Positions 7,524-14,356 of a stretch of DNA of 35,132 bases are shown in pieces; the first letter of the stretch is position 1; each line of letters opens with the position of its first letter. Under the pieces are notes generated by a model. The model saw only the letters and a list, made by a program, of their open reading frames with translations, was not told where the DNA came from and made no database searches. Both the position numbers and the translations under genes were made by a program. This stretch comes from DASUFE01 sp036274675 (GTDB taxonomy: Bacteria; Pseudomonadota; Gammaproteobacteria; HTCC5015). The DNA is taken from positions 1 to 35,132 of the forward strand of contig DASUFE010000057.1 in assembly GCA_036274675.1 (NCBI GenBank), given 5' to 3'.

Positions 7524-7973
7524 ATGTACAGATACGATATGAGCGTACAGGAAATCATGACCAAGTCCGTGATATCGGTGGGTGTCCAGGACACCCTGTC
7601 CACAGTCAAGGAAATTTTCGACAATGCCGGCTTCCACCACCTGCTGGTAGTGGAAGGAGAGGAACTGATCGGCGTGGTCTCGGACCGGGATCTGCTGAAA
7701 GCCATCAGCCCCAACATCGGGACACCCCTGGAGACCCCCGACGATACCCTGACCCTGGAAAAGCGGGTCTACCAGATTATGTCGACCGATCTGATCGTAC
7801 TGACAGACAATGCCTGCGTTGCAGATGCCGTCAATACCTTCAATAATCACGTTATTTCCTGCATCCCGGTGGTGGACGGCCAGCAGCGCCCGGTAGGGAT
7901 CGTCAGCTGGCGCGATATTCTGCGAATCCTGCCGGTACACCGTGAGGAAGTCGCCAGCATGGCGGTCCGCTGA
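7524..7973 (+). CDS. CBS-domain pair protein
   Basis: A 149-residue stand-alone Bateman module. Two CBS domains are visible: the first around residues 8-65 (VQEIMTKSVISVG, VVSDRDLLKAI), the second around 85-142 (YQIMSTDLIVLTDNA, CIPVVDGQQRPVGIVSWRDIL). Such modules bind adenine nucleotides, often AMP, ATP or S-adenosylmethionine, and act as energy sensors, usually by binding a partner. No catalytic domain is fused, and the neighbours do not reveal a partner. AGGGGG lies about 4 bases before the ATG. An in-frame ATG five codons later is an alternative start. Confidence 0.88.
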   Translation: MYRYDMSVQEIMTKSVISVGVQDTLSTVKEIFDNAGFHHLLVVEGEELIGVVSDRDLLKAISPNIGTPLETPDDTLTLEKRVYQIMSTDLIVLTDNACVADAVNTFNNHVISCIPVVDGQQRPVGIVSWRDILRILPVHREEVASMAVR

Positions 7974-8043
7974 CAGCTGCTCCATCGCAACCGGCGTGAT
8001 CGTGCTCCGCCAAATTCCAGGAAACACTTCAAAAAAATCCGGC

Positions 8044-8071
8044 TTTACATATCGCTCGTTTGGTTTATTAT
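8044..8071 (+). promoter_or_regulatory. Candidate sigma-70 promoter of the GNAT gene
   Basis: TTTACA at 8044-8049 and TATTAT at 8066-8071 with a 16-base spacer in an AT-rich stretch. Predicted start of transcription near 8078, 35 bases before the GTG start. Confidence 0.5.
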
Positions 8072-8112
8072 TTAGACAGTCTGTTCATTCACAGAAGGTT
8101 TCGAACTAAACA

Positions 8113-8730
8113 GTGAGAGTCCGAACTACTATTACGACTCCTGCCGCCGGCACTGAATCGGCGTCCGGGGAAGACGTCCCCGATTGGCAGCGTAGTCCCG
8201 CCTTGACTTCCACCTTCAGGCTTAGCCTGCGCAAATTCACCCCTCACGACGCCCGCGATTATTTCCAGATTTTCAGCAATCCGAATATCTGTAAATTCGA
8301 TGATTTCGAGCCGATCAGCCTGGACAAGGCGCGCTCAGACGTCGGCAGGATCGTGGCCAATTACGGAGCCGCCAATTACATGGTCGATGGCTCTGAAAAT
8401 GAGTACGCCGTCGAATTGAAAAACCGGAGAAAGGTGATCGGCGTCCTGTGTGCTCGGCAGGAAGAGGGCGCGCTCTATGTCGGCTACCATTTCAATGAGA
8501 AGTTTCACGGCAAGGGCTATGCCCTTGAAGCCATGACCGCTTTTATTTTCTGGCTGCACAAGAATACCGGCCGCGAGATATTGGCCGTGACCGATACCCG
8601 GAACGAACGCTCGATCAATCTGTTGCTGAATATGGGCTTCGAGTTCGTGCAGACTATCAGCAAGATGGCCGATGGGGAGCAGGTAAATGAATTCCTGTAC
8701 CGCTATGTCGGCGCGCTGCGCCTGTCCTGA
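8113..8730 (+). CDS. GNAT-family N-acetyltransferase (RimJ/RimL-like)
   Basis: A 205-residue protein. From about residue 30 it follows the RimJ/RimL-type acetyltransferase layout: LRKFTPHDARDYFQIFSNP, then the strand VIGVLCARQEEGALYVGYHF, the acetyl-CoA loop NEKFHGKGYALEAM (Q/RxxGxG-like, here K-F-H-G-K-G-Y), and the C-terminal NERSINLLLNMGFEFV. The acceptor, protein N-terminus or small molecule, cannot be told. The first 30 residues are Thr/Ala/Ser rich and not part of the fold; the GTG start lies 14 bases after AGAAGG, and a TTG at 8203 is a possible alternative. It converges on ygfZ with only 6 bases between the stops. Confidence 0.82.
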   Translation: MRVRTTITTPAAGTESASGEDVPDWQRSPALTSTFRLSLRKFTPHDARDYFQIFSNPNICKFDDFEPISLDKARSDVGRIVANYGAANYMVDGSENEYAVELKNRRKVIGVLCARQEEGALYVGYHFNEKFHGKGYALEAMTAFIFWLHKNTGREILAVTDTRNERSINLLLNMGFEFVQTISKMADGEQVNEFLYRYVGALRLS

Positions 8731-8736
8731 GAGGAT

Positions 8737-9789
8737 TCAAGCCCCGGTTTCTTCAGTCACCGCGTAGGGCAGAGGTTTGAGGGCCAGTTCCGGCCCGGCG
8801 GCATCCCCCAATCGCAGCGCCTGGACCAGGTTGTTGCTTTGCAGCACCGCAAGCGCTGTATAGCGATTTCCGCCCAAGGTGCGGGCATCCACGATTTCCC
8901 CCGTCTCATGAGATGTGCCCTCGATGAGCGCGATGATTTCCGTGCCGGGTTCCGGCGCGGCTCTCGCCTCGAATTCGAAACGGTACATGCGACGTTTCAG
9001 TTTTCCCAGGTACTGCATGCGGGCCACTACTTCCTGGCCCGGATAACAGCCTTTCTTGAAATTTAAGGCATCAATCAGTTGCAGGTTGGCCATCTGCGGC
9101 ACAAAGTGTTCACTGGTCAGGTTATAGACGGTTGGAATGCCGTTCAAGATGTCGAGCAGGGGCCATGCATCACGCCCTACGGGCGTCAGCCGCGCGCTCA
9201 TTCTCCGCCATAGCGCTTCCAGGGTTTCCGGCTGACCATAGATTTCATAACGCTGGGTTCCCGGCACGCGAATCACAATCAACCCTTCATGGGTCGCCAC
9301 GGTATTCACGGTCTGGGGGGGCGTCCCCAGTTCGCCCTGCAAGACCTCGGTTGCCAGGGGTCCTGCAATCCCGATCCGCAACCAGCTGTCTCCGGCGGGC
9401 GACAATTTCACCTTGGACATCAATACGAACATCTGCAGCCGCTTGTGCACGGCCGGGATCAGTTCGGCGGGCATCCGCAACAGAAAGGAATCGCCGACCC
9501 GGAACAACCGGAATACAGCGTACATGCGCCCCCTGGGCGAGCAGTAACTGTTCAGTTGGGAGTATTGGGAATCTATTTTGCGCACGTCGTTTCCAGTCTG
9601 GTTCTGCAGGAACTGTGCGGCATCGGGGCCTGCCGCCTCCAGCAGGCCATAATGGCTGAGATCCGTGATGATCGATCCTTCGATAGTCGCGGCAGGCTCC
9701 TCCCCGGGCTTGCCGAAGTGCAGAACCTGGCCATCACCTAAAATGGCGCCATGGGTGGCCAGCCAGTGCAACCAGTTAGCGTTCATCAT
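8737..9789 (-). CDS. ygfZ: YgfZ/GcvT-like folate-binding protein
   Basis: YgfZ is a tetrahydrofolate-binding relative of GcvT needed for repair or maturation of some Fe-S enzymes (MiaB and others). The 350-residue product has the family signature KGCYPGQEVVARMQYLGKLKR with the invariant cysteine at C248, the N-terminal ITDLSHYGLL/GPDAAQFLQNQTGND region, and a C-terminal beta-barrel part. It is divergent from the succinate dehydrogenase operon, whose SdhB carries three Fe-S clusters. In enterics ygfZ lies divergent from sdhE-ygfX; here the whole sdh operon sits between them, which supports a functional link. Confidence 0.93.
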   Translation of the reverse strand: MMNANWLHWLATHGAILGDGQVLHFGKPGEEPAATIEGSIITDLSHYGLLEAAGPDAAQFLQNQTGNDVRKIDSQYSQLNSYCSPRGRMYAVFRLFRVGDSFLLRMPAELIPAVHKRLQMFVLMSKVKLSPAGDSWLRIGIAGPLATEVLQGELGTPPQTVNTVATHEGLIVIRVPGTQRYEIYGQPETLEALWRRMSARLTPVGRDAWPLLDILNGIPTVYNLTSEHFVPQMANLQLIDALNFKKGCYPGQEVVARMQYLGKLKRRMYRFEFEARAAPEPGTEIIALIEGTSHETGEIVDARTLGGNRYTALAVLQSNNLVQALRLGDAAGPELALKPLPYAVTEETGA

Positions 9790-9793
9790 GCAT

Positions 9794-9842
9794 CAGACAG
9801 TACGTCGAAGTGCTTTTTATTGCAACCGTGTCCGACTGTCTG
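9794..9842. repeat. 8-bp inverted repeat in the ygfZ/SDHAF4 divergent region
   Basis: CAGACAGT at 9794-9801 and ACTGTCTG at 9835-9842 are perfect reverse complements, 33 bases apart, close to the ygfZ start. They may be paired half-sites of a regulator or chance; no known operator is recognised. Confidence 0.35.
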
Positions 9843-9869
9843 GAAGCCCGGCCAAAACTCTCCTTGATT

Positions 9870-9897
9870 TTGAAAAAGCCTGCCCTTGGCGTAGAAT
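9870..9897 (+). promoter_or_regulatory. Candidate promoter of the sdh operon
   Basis: TTGAAA at 9870-9875 and TAGAAT at 9892-9897 with a 16-base spacer; each box matches five of six consensus bases. Transcription would begin at about 9904-9906, at the ATG of the first gene. Confidence 0.55.
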
Positions 9898-9905
9898 TGC
9901 CCGCC

Positions 9906-10082
9906 ATGACCGCAAGTGAAACTCCAGCCGATATGGAACAGAATTCCGGGCGAGCAAAACCGGATGGCATGTCTCCGGATAGGCAGTCCACAGCCAGACC
10001 CGTTGAGACAGGCGGTCCCCGCGGCCCCGAGCCCACTCGTTACGGCGATTGGGAAAAAAACGGCAGGTGCATTGATTTTTAA
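9906..10082 (+). CDS. Succinate dehydrogenase assembly factor 4 (SDHAF4/DUF1674)
   Basis: A 58-residue protein ending in the conserved tail GPEPTRYGDWEKNGRCIDF, the hallmark of the DUF1674/SDHAF4 family. In mitochondria this factor binds the flavinylated SdhA and helps it join SdhB while limiting free-radical formation. The N-terminal 35 residues are polar and low-complexity, as usual for the family. It lies 18 bases before sdhC, which strongly supports the role. There is no clear ribosome binding site before ATG 9906, and the likely promoter places the transcript start at or just before this ATG, so translation may be leaderless. Internal ATGs at 9933 and 9966 are alternatives. Confidence 0.9.
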   Translation: MTASETPADMEQNSGRAKPDGMSPDRQSTARPVETGGPRGPEPTRYGDWEKNGRCIDF

Positions 10083-10100
10083 ATCTTAAGGGACTCCAGC

Positions 10101-10502
10101 TTGGCTACTTCCAATCATCGTCCGCTATCGCCGCATTTGCGGATTTACCGCCTGCCACTGCTGGCCAAGTTATCGATTACTCATCGCATTACCGGTTTTG
10201 GTATCTCGCTTGCCGCCGTACTCATGCCACTGGTGCTGAGCGCCCTGGCCTGGAATCCCAGCGCCTATCAATGTCTGCAGGCCCAGCTATCGACTTGGTA
10301 TGGACGGCTTGTTTTGGTGCTGATCAGTGCAGGCCTGATCTTTCACACGCTGAATGGCCTGCGTCATCTGGTGTGGGACACCGGGCGGAACCTGGCGGTG
10401 CCGAATGCGCAACGCTCAGGGTATGCCGTTATCCTCTTGACCATTGTCCTGACGGTCGGCCTCTGGCTGTATGTCTGCGGTTACTATAGGGAGCTGTTAT
10501 GA
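10101..10502 (+). CDS. sdhC: Succinate dehydrogenase cytochrome b556 subunit
   Basis: Membrane anchor of complex II that binds haem b and ubiquinone with SdhD. The 133-residue protein has the family signature RPLSPHLRIYRLPL...LSITHRITG, three hydrophobic helices, and the haem-ligand region FHTLNGLRHLVWD (H82, with H89 nearby). The start is a TTG at 10101 with AAGGGA at 10088-10093; no ATG is closer to the conserved N-terminus. It overlaps sdhD by 4 bases (ATGA). Confidence 0.95.
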   Translation: MATSNHRPLSPHLRIYRLPLLAKLSITHRITGFGISLAAVLMPLVLSALAWNPSAYQCLQAQLSTWYGRLVLVLISAGLIFHTLNGLRHLVWDTGRNLAVPNAQRSGYAVILLTIVLTVGLWLYVCGYYRELL

Positions 10503-10888
10503 GTTACCGCACTCCATCACCATTACAGAGCGCGCGCGGGCTCGGCTCCGCCAAGGCGGGTGTCGAGCACTGGTGGATACAACGTTTGACCGCCGTAGCC
10601 TTGCTGCCCCTGGTAATCTGGCTGCTGCTGGCCTTGCTGCGGATGGGTGATTACGAATATGCCACCTTGATCGGGTGGGCCGCGCACCCGGTTAATGCGG
10701 TGCTGTTGATCTCGACCGCACTTGCACTGTTTTGGCACAGTGCGTTGGGATTGCAGGTCATCATCGAGGACTATATCGGTTCGAAGGGGTTACAGTTGAC
10801 GCTGATCATTGCAGTCAAGCTGGCTCATGTACTGTTCGCCATTGTTTCCATTCTCGCCGTTTTGAAAATTGCACTGGGGGCCGCATGA
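10499..10888 (+). CDS. sdhD: Succinate dehydrogenase hydrophobic membrane anchor subunit
   Basis: Second membrane anchor of complex II. The 129-residue protein carries GLGSAKAGVEHWWIQRLTAVAL at the start, three transmembrane helices, and WHSALGLQVIIEDYI, where H80 is the probable axial haem ligand and Y92 of the EDY motif corresponds to the ubiquinone-site tyrosine. Start and stop both overlap neighbours by 4 bases (sdhC before, sdhA after), indicating coupled translation for stoichiometric assembly. Confidence 0.94.
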   Translation: MSYRTPSPLQSARGLGSAKAGVEHWWIQRLTAVALLPLVIWLLLALLRMGDYEYATLIGWAAHPVNAVLLISTALALFWHSALGLQVIIEDYIGSKGLQLTLIIAVKLAHVLFAIVSILAVLKIALGAA

Positions 10889-12675
10889 GTTCCTATCAAC
10901 CCGTCGAGCATAAATTTGACGTGGTCGTGGTCGGCGCCGGCGGCGCTGGCCTGCGGGCCGCTCTGGGTATGGCCGAGAGGGGCTTGTCGGTAGCCTGCGT
11001 TTCCAAGGTCTTTCCCACGCGCAGCCATACCGTGGCGGCGCAGGGCGGCGTCAGCGCGGCGCTCGGCAACATGGGTCCGGATGATTGGCGCTGGCACATG
11101 TATGACACCGTAAAAGGTTCAGACTGGCTGGGCGATCAGGATGCGATTGAGTACATGTGCCGGGAGGCTATTCCCGCCATCATTGAGCTCGAACACTATG
11201 GAGTGCCGTTCTCGCGCACGGAGGACGGTAAGATCTACCAGCGGCCTTTCGGCGGCATGACGACCCACTTCGGGCAGGGCATCGCCCAGCGGACCTGCGC
11301 AGCGGCGGATCGCACGGGGCACACTATTCTGCACACGCTGTACAGCCAGTCCCTGCGTTTCAAGACGCGGTTCTTTATCGAGTATTTCGCCCTCGACTTG
11401 CTGATGGACGAAGAGGGCGCCTGCCGCGGAGTGTTGTGCTGGGATTTAACGAACGGCGGTCTGCACCTGTTTCGGGGCCACCAGGTTGTACTGGCGACGG
11501 GCGGTTACGGACGCGCCTATTTCTCCGCCACCTCGGCCCATACCTGCACCGGTGACGGTAGCGGCATGGTGCTGCGCGCCGGACTGCCGCTGCAGGATAT
11601 GGAGTTTGTCCAGTTTCATCCGACCGGCATTTACGGGGCGGGTTGCCTGATCACGGAAGGCGTACGCGGTGAGGGGGGGTATCTGACCAACAGCGAGGGT
11701 GAGCGTTTCATGGAGCGTTATGCGCCCAATGCCAAGGATCTTGCTTCGCGGGATGTGGTCAGCCGCGCAATGACGATCGAAATCCGCGAGGGCCGCGGCG
11801 TCGGCAAACACAAGGATCACATCCACCTGCATCTGGAGCATCTGGGACCCGAGGTCATTCACGAGCGCCTGCCCGGTATCGCCGAGACTGCGCGGATTTT
11901 CGCGGGTGTCGACGTGAGCAAGGAACCCATCCCGGTGCTGCCCACCGTGCATTACAACATGGGCGGCATTCCCACCAACCACCATGGCGAGGTGGTGACC
12001 CTGAAAAAGGGCGATCCTGATTCGGTTGTGTCGGGGTTGATGGCGATCGGCGAGGCTGCCTGCGTGTCGGTGCATGGCGCCAACCGGCTGGGCTCGAACT
12101 CGCTGCTGGACCTCGTGGTGTTCGGCCGCGCCGCCGCCAAACGCTGCGCAGAGATGGTCAACCCCGGCGCTTCACACAAGCCGGTGGCCGCATCCGCGCT
12201 CGATGGTGCGTTGGAGCGCTTCGACCGCGTACGGCATTCGAAGAAGGGCGGCATATCGACGGCCGAACTGCGGCTGCGCATGCAGAAGGTGATGCAAAGT
12301 CACGCCGCCGTTTTCCGCACGGGCGAATCGCTGGCGGAGGGCAGCAAGCTGATCGGCGAGGTATACAAGGATTATCCGGACATACGCGTCAGCGACGACT
12401 CGATGATCTGGAACAGCGACCTGGTCGAAGCGCTTGAACTCGACAATCTGCTGCGGCAGGCCGTGGTCACCATGGAATCCGCCTACAACCGCAAGGAAAG
12501 CCGCGGCGCCCACGCGCGTGAAGATTACCCCAAGCGCGACGACAAGAAATGGATGAAGCATACGCTGGCTTACCTGGGCGACAAGGGCAAGGTTAAATTC
12601 GATTATCGTCCCGTGCACATGTACACCTTGACCGATGAGGTCGAAGTAATACCGCCTCAGCCGCGAGTCTATTGA
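10885..12675 (+). CDS. sdhA: Succinate dehydrogenase flavoprotein subunit
   Basis: Catalytic subunit oxidising succinate to fumarate with covalently bound FAD, on the cytoplasmic face of the inner membrane. The 596-residue protein begins with the FAD motif VVVVGAGGAGLRAAL. The flavin-linked histidine is H48 in RSHTVAAQGG, and the active site shows QFHPTGIYGAG, TEGVRGEGG and HYNMGGIPTN. The C-terminal HAREDYPKRDD is also typical. ATG 10885 overlaps the sdhD stop; a longer frame extends upstream but only as overlap with sdhD. Flavinylation should need SdhE (13640) and stabilisation by SDHAF4 (9906), both in this operon. Confidence 0.98.
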   Translation: MSSYQPVEHKFDVVVVGAGGAGLRAALGMAERGLSVACVSKVFPTRSHTVAAQGGVSAALGNMGPDDWRWHMYDTVKGSDWLGDQDAIEYMCREAIPAIIELEHYGVPFSRTEDGKIYQRPFGGMTTHFGQGIAQRTCAAADRTGHTILHTLYSQSLRFKTRFFIEYFALDLLMDEEGACRGVLCWDLTNGGLHLFRGHQVVLATGGYGRAYFSATSAHTCTGDGSGMVLRAGLPLQDMEFVQFHPTGIYGAGCLITEGVRGEGGYLTNSEGERFMERYAPNAKDLASRDVVSRAMTIEIREGRGVGKHKDHIHLHLEHLGPEVIHERLPGIAETARIFAGVDVSKEPIPVLPTVHYNMGGIPTNHHGEVVTLKKGDPDSVVSGLMAIGEAACVSVHGANRLGSNSLLDLVVFGRAAAKRCAEMVNPGASHKPVAASALDGALERFDRVRHSKKGGISTAELRLRMQKVMQSHAAVFRTGESLAEGSKLIGEVYKDYPDIRVSDDSMIWNSDLVEALELDNLLRQAVVTMESAYNRKESRGAHAREDYPKRDDKKWMKHTLAYLGDKGKVKFDYRPVHMYTLTDEVEVIPPQPRVY

Positions 12676-12688
12676 GAGAGGAAGTTTT

Positions 12689-13474
12689 ATGGCCGATTTC
12701 TTTTTACCCGCGAACTCCGTCGTCAAGAAAGGCGAATACTTCAAGGCGCCCGCGGATACAAAACATATCCGGCGGTTTGTGATTTACCGCTATAACCCCG
12801 ATTCTCCGGACAATCCGCGCACCGATACCTATGAAGTCGACATGGACAGCTGCGGCCCGATGGTGCTGGATGCGCTGATCAAGATCAAGAACGAAATCGA
12901 TTCGACTCTGACGTTCCGTCGCTCCTGCCGGGAGGGTATCTGCGGCTCCTGCGCCATGAACATAGACGGTGTCAATACGCTGGCCTGCACAAGGCCTATC
13001 GATGAAATCCGCGGCGACGTGAAGATCTATCCCTTGCCGCATTTGCCGGTCATCAAGGACCTGGTGCCCGATACGACGCATTTCTTCGCGCAGTACGCCT
13101 CGATCGAGCCCTGGCTCAAAACCGCTTCCGCGCCGCCCCCGGAGGATAAGGAGCGTTTGCAGTCGAAAGAGGACCGCGCCAAACTGGACGGCTTGTACGA
13201 ATGTATTCTCTGTGCCTGCTGCTCCACGGGCTGTCCCAGCTACTGGTGGAACAGCGAACGCTTTCTCGGTCCGGCCGCCTTGTTGCATGCCTATCGCTGG
13301 ATTATCGACAGCCGGGATGAAGCGACCGGCGAGCGCCTGGATGCGCTGGAAGATCCCTTCAAGCTGTATCGCTGCCACACCATCATGAATTGCGCCAAGG
13401 TCTGCCCGAAGGGTCTGAGCCCGGCCAAGGCGATCGCGGAAACCAAGAAGCTGCTGGTCGAGCGGCGTGGCTAG
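12689..13474 (+). CDS. sdhB: Succinate dehydrogenase iron-sulfur subunit
   Basis: Passes electrons from FAD to the membrane quinone site. The 261-residue protein has cysteines for all three clusters: [2Fe-2S] C80, C85, C88 and C100 (SCREGICGSCAMN); [4Fe-4S] C172, C175, C178 and C239; [3Fe-4S] C182, C229 and C235 (CHTIMNCAKVCPKG). The N-terminus is slightly longer than in E. coli (about 20 residues). GAGAGGAAG precedes the ATG. Its stop codon TAG (13472-13474) is part of a CTAG on which a palindromic repeat begins, so the 3' end of the gene borders an inserted element exactly. Confidence 0.97.
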   Translation: MADFFLPANSVVKKGEYFKAPADTKHIRRFVIYRYNPDSPDNPRTDTYEVDMDSCGPMVLDALIKIKNEIDSTLTFRRSCREGICGSCAMNIDGVNTLACTRPIDEIRGDVKIYPLPHLPVIKDLVPDTTHFFAQYASIEPWLKTASAPPPEDKERLQSKEDRAKLDGLYECILCACCSTGCPSYWWNSERFLGPAALLHAYRWIIDSRDEATGERLDALEDPFKLYRCHTIMNCAKVCPKGLSPAKAIAETKKLLVERRG

Positions 13475-13498
13475 CAGCTTGTTGAAAAACAAGCTGCT
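13473..13498 (+). terminator. Perfect hairpin on the sdhB stop codon
   Basis: An 11-bp stem with a GAAA tetraloop overlaps the TAG stop. It has no T-run and downstream sdhE-ygfX still seem to depend on the operon, so it may be an RNA-stability or partial attenuation element rather than a full terminator. Confidence 0.35.
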
Positions 13499-13628
13499 GA
13501 TCGCAAGGCGCAATCGATTCGCCGGGATCGGATCAGGGCCGCAAAGCGGCGAAGGCCCGGAATGGGCTGAGCAATTCACTTCATGCCGAAGCGAGTTGAA
13601 AAAGGCCATGTACGGACTTTTTCAACAA
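13473..13628. repeat. MITE-like palindromic repeat between sdhB and sdhE
   Basis: The element starts at the sdhB stop with AGCAGCTTGTT, a GAAA loop and its exact complement (13473-13483 with 13488-13498). It ends with GTTGAAAAAG/CTTTTTCAAC (13595-13604 with 13617-13626). The outer ends TTGTTGAAAAA (13479-13489) and TTTTTCAACAA (13618-13628) are inverted copies. An inner stem GCCGC-AAA-GCGGC lies at 13538-13550. The first 13 bases after CTAG, CAGCTTGTTGAAA, equal the terminal repeat of the insertion sequence at 33855, also preceded by CTAG. It is probably a non-autonomous derivative or relic of a related element. Confidence 0.65.
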
Positions 13629-13639
13629 TTATTTGTCGG

Positions 13640-13879
13640 GTGAGCGAATTGAACAGACTGCGCTGGCTGTGTCGGCGCGGCATGAAGGAACTGGATATCG
13701 TTCTGTTGCATTATCTGGACCGGCATTATGCGCGGGCCGGCGCCGCCGAGCGGCTTGCTTTTGCGCGGTTGCTCGAGATGCAGGACCCGGATATTCATGC
13801 CTTGCTCCTGGGCAGGAGCTTTACCAAAGACACGGAGATTTCAGATGTCATCGCAATCCTCCGTCAATCTCGCGATTGA
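13640..13879 (+). CDS. sdhE: FAD assembly factor SdhE (DUF339)
   Basis: SdhE promotes covalent attachment of FAD to SdhA. The 79-residue product has the functional RGxxE motif as RRGMKELD (R13, G14, E17) and the five-helix pattern of the family (LLHYLDRHYARA, FARLLEMQDPDIHALLLG). I chose the GTG at 13640, since it gives the usual N-terminus SELNRLRW; an in-frame start at 13583 would lie in the inserted repeat. The repeat separates it from sdhB by 165 bases. It overlaps ygfX by 35 bases. The ribosome binding site is weak. Confidence 0.92.
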   Translation: MSELNRLRWLCRRGMKELDIVLLHYLDRHYARAGAAERLAFARLLEMQDPDIHALLLGRSFTKDTEISDVIAILRQSRD

Positions 13880-14285
13880 GTTCCGGCCTTCGCGCAGCTT
13901 GGGCCTGATTTTGGGAGGCTTATTCGGTCTTGCCGCTGCGGGAGTCGTCATTGCGGATATCCACATGACGCTGAAGCTGGTTTTCCTGGCGACGCTGTTG
14001 CTCGGAGGCGTCAGCGTTTTCAGGCGGCATATCCTGCTGTTGAATCCGGATTCGGTGGTGGCGTTGAACAGGATAGCGGATCAGTGGACGGTCCATGCAC
14101 GGGATGGGAGCAGCCGGCCGGCACGGCTTGAGGCAGCGGCTTGCTGGGTCTTCGACAGTGTTGCGCTGGTATTTGAGCATGCCGATAGCAAACGGTGCCA
14201 TGTATTGTTGACGCCCGATCGCGTGCCTGCGGAGACCTTGCGCCGGCTGCGGGCCTGGATCCGGCACCGGATGCCGGCGGCGTAA
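13845..14285 (+). CDS. ygfX: YgfX/CptA-like membrane protein
   Basis: A 146-residue protein with two adjacent transmembrane helices (about residues 19-37 and 41-58) and a small soluble C-terminal domain (WTVHARDGSS...LLTPDRVPAETLRRLRAWIRH). Size, topology, the FRPSRSL start and position directly after sdhE match YgfX, annotated in E. coli as the toxin of the CptAB pair with SdhE as proposed antitoxin, though that role is disputed. GGAG precedes the ATG at a good distance. A DUF1434-type envelope protein role is the alternative. The 35-base overlap with sdhE implies coupled translation. Confidence 0.8.
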   Translation: MSSQSSVNLAIEFRPSRSLGLILGGLFGLAAAGVVIADIHMTLKLVFLATLLLGGVSVFRRHILLLNPDSVVALNRIADQWTVHARDGSSRPARLEAAACWVFDSVALVFEHADSKRCHVLLTPDRVPAETLRRLRAWIRHRMPAA

Positions 14286-14308
14286 AAATCTACCCCCAGG
14301 ACGCGGGC

Positions 14309-14352
14309 AGCACTGAGAAAATAATTTGAAAAAAATCTGTGCTCTCAGTGCT
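14309..14352. terminator. Likely bidirectional terminator between ygfX and the cyclase
   Basis: AGCACTGAGA (14309-14318) pairs exactly with TCTCAGTGCT (14343-14352); the 24-base loop is A/T rich. Both converging genes end within 25 bases of it. Confidence 0.55.
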
Positions 14353-14356
14353 TTGG

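Noticed and set aside
11446..12075. 209-codon minus-strand frame opposite sdhA
   Set aside because: Compositional shadow of sdhA with His/Gln-rich low-information sequence and no recognisable motif.
12704..13609. 301-codon open frame on the minus strand opposite sdhB
   Set aside because: It mirrors a clear, fully conserved sdhB and shows no domain; GC-rich genes commonly leave such antisense frames open.
13583..13639. N-terminal extension of SdhE
   Set aside because: The 19 extra codons lie within or next to the inserted repeat and are not part of the family; GTG 13640 gives the normal length.
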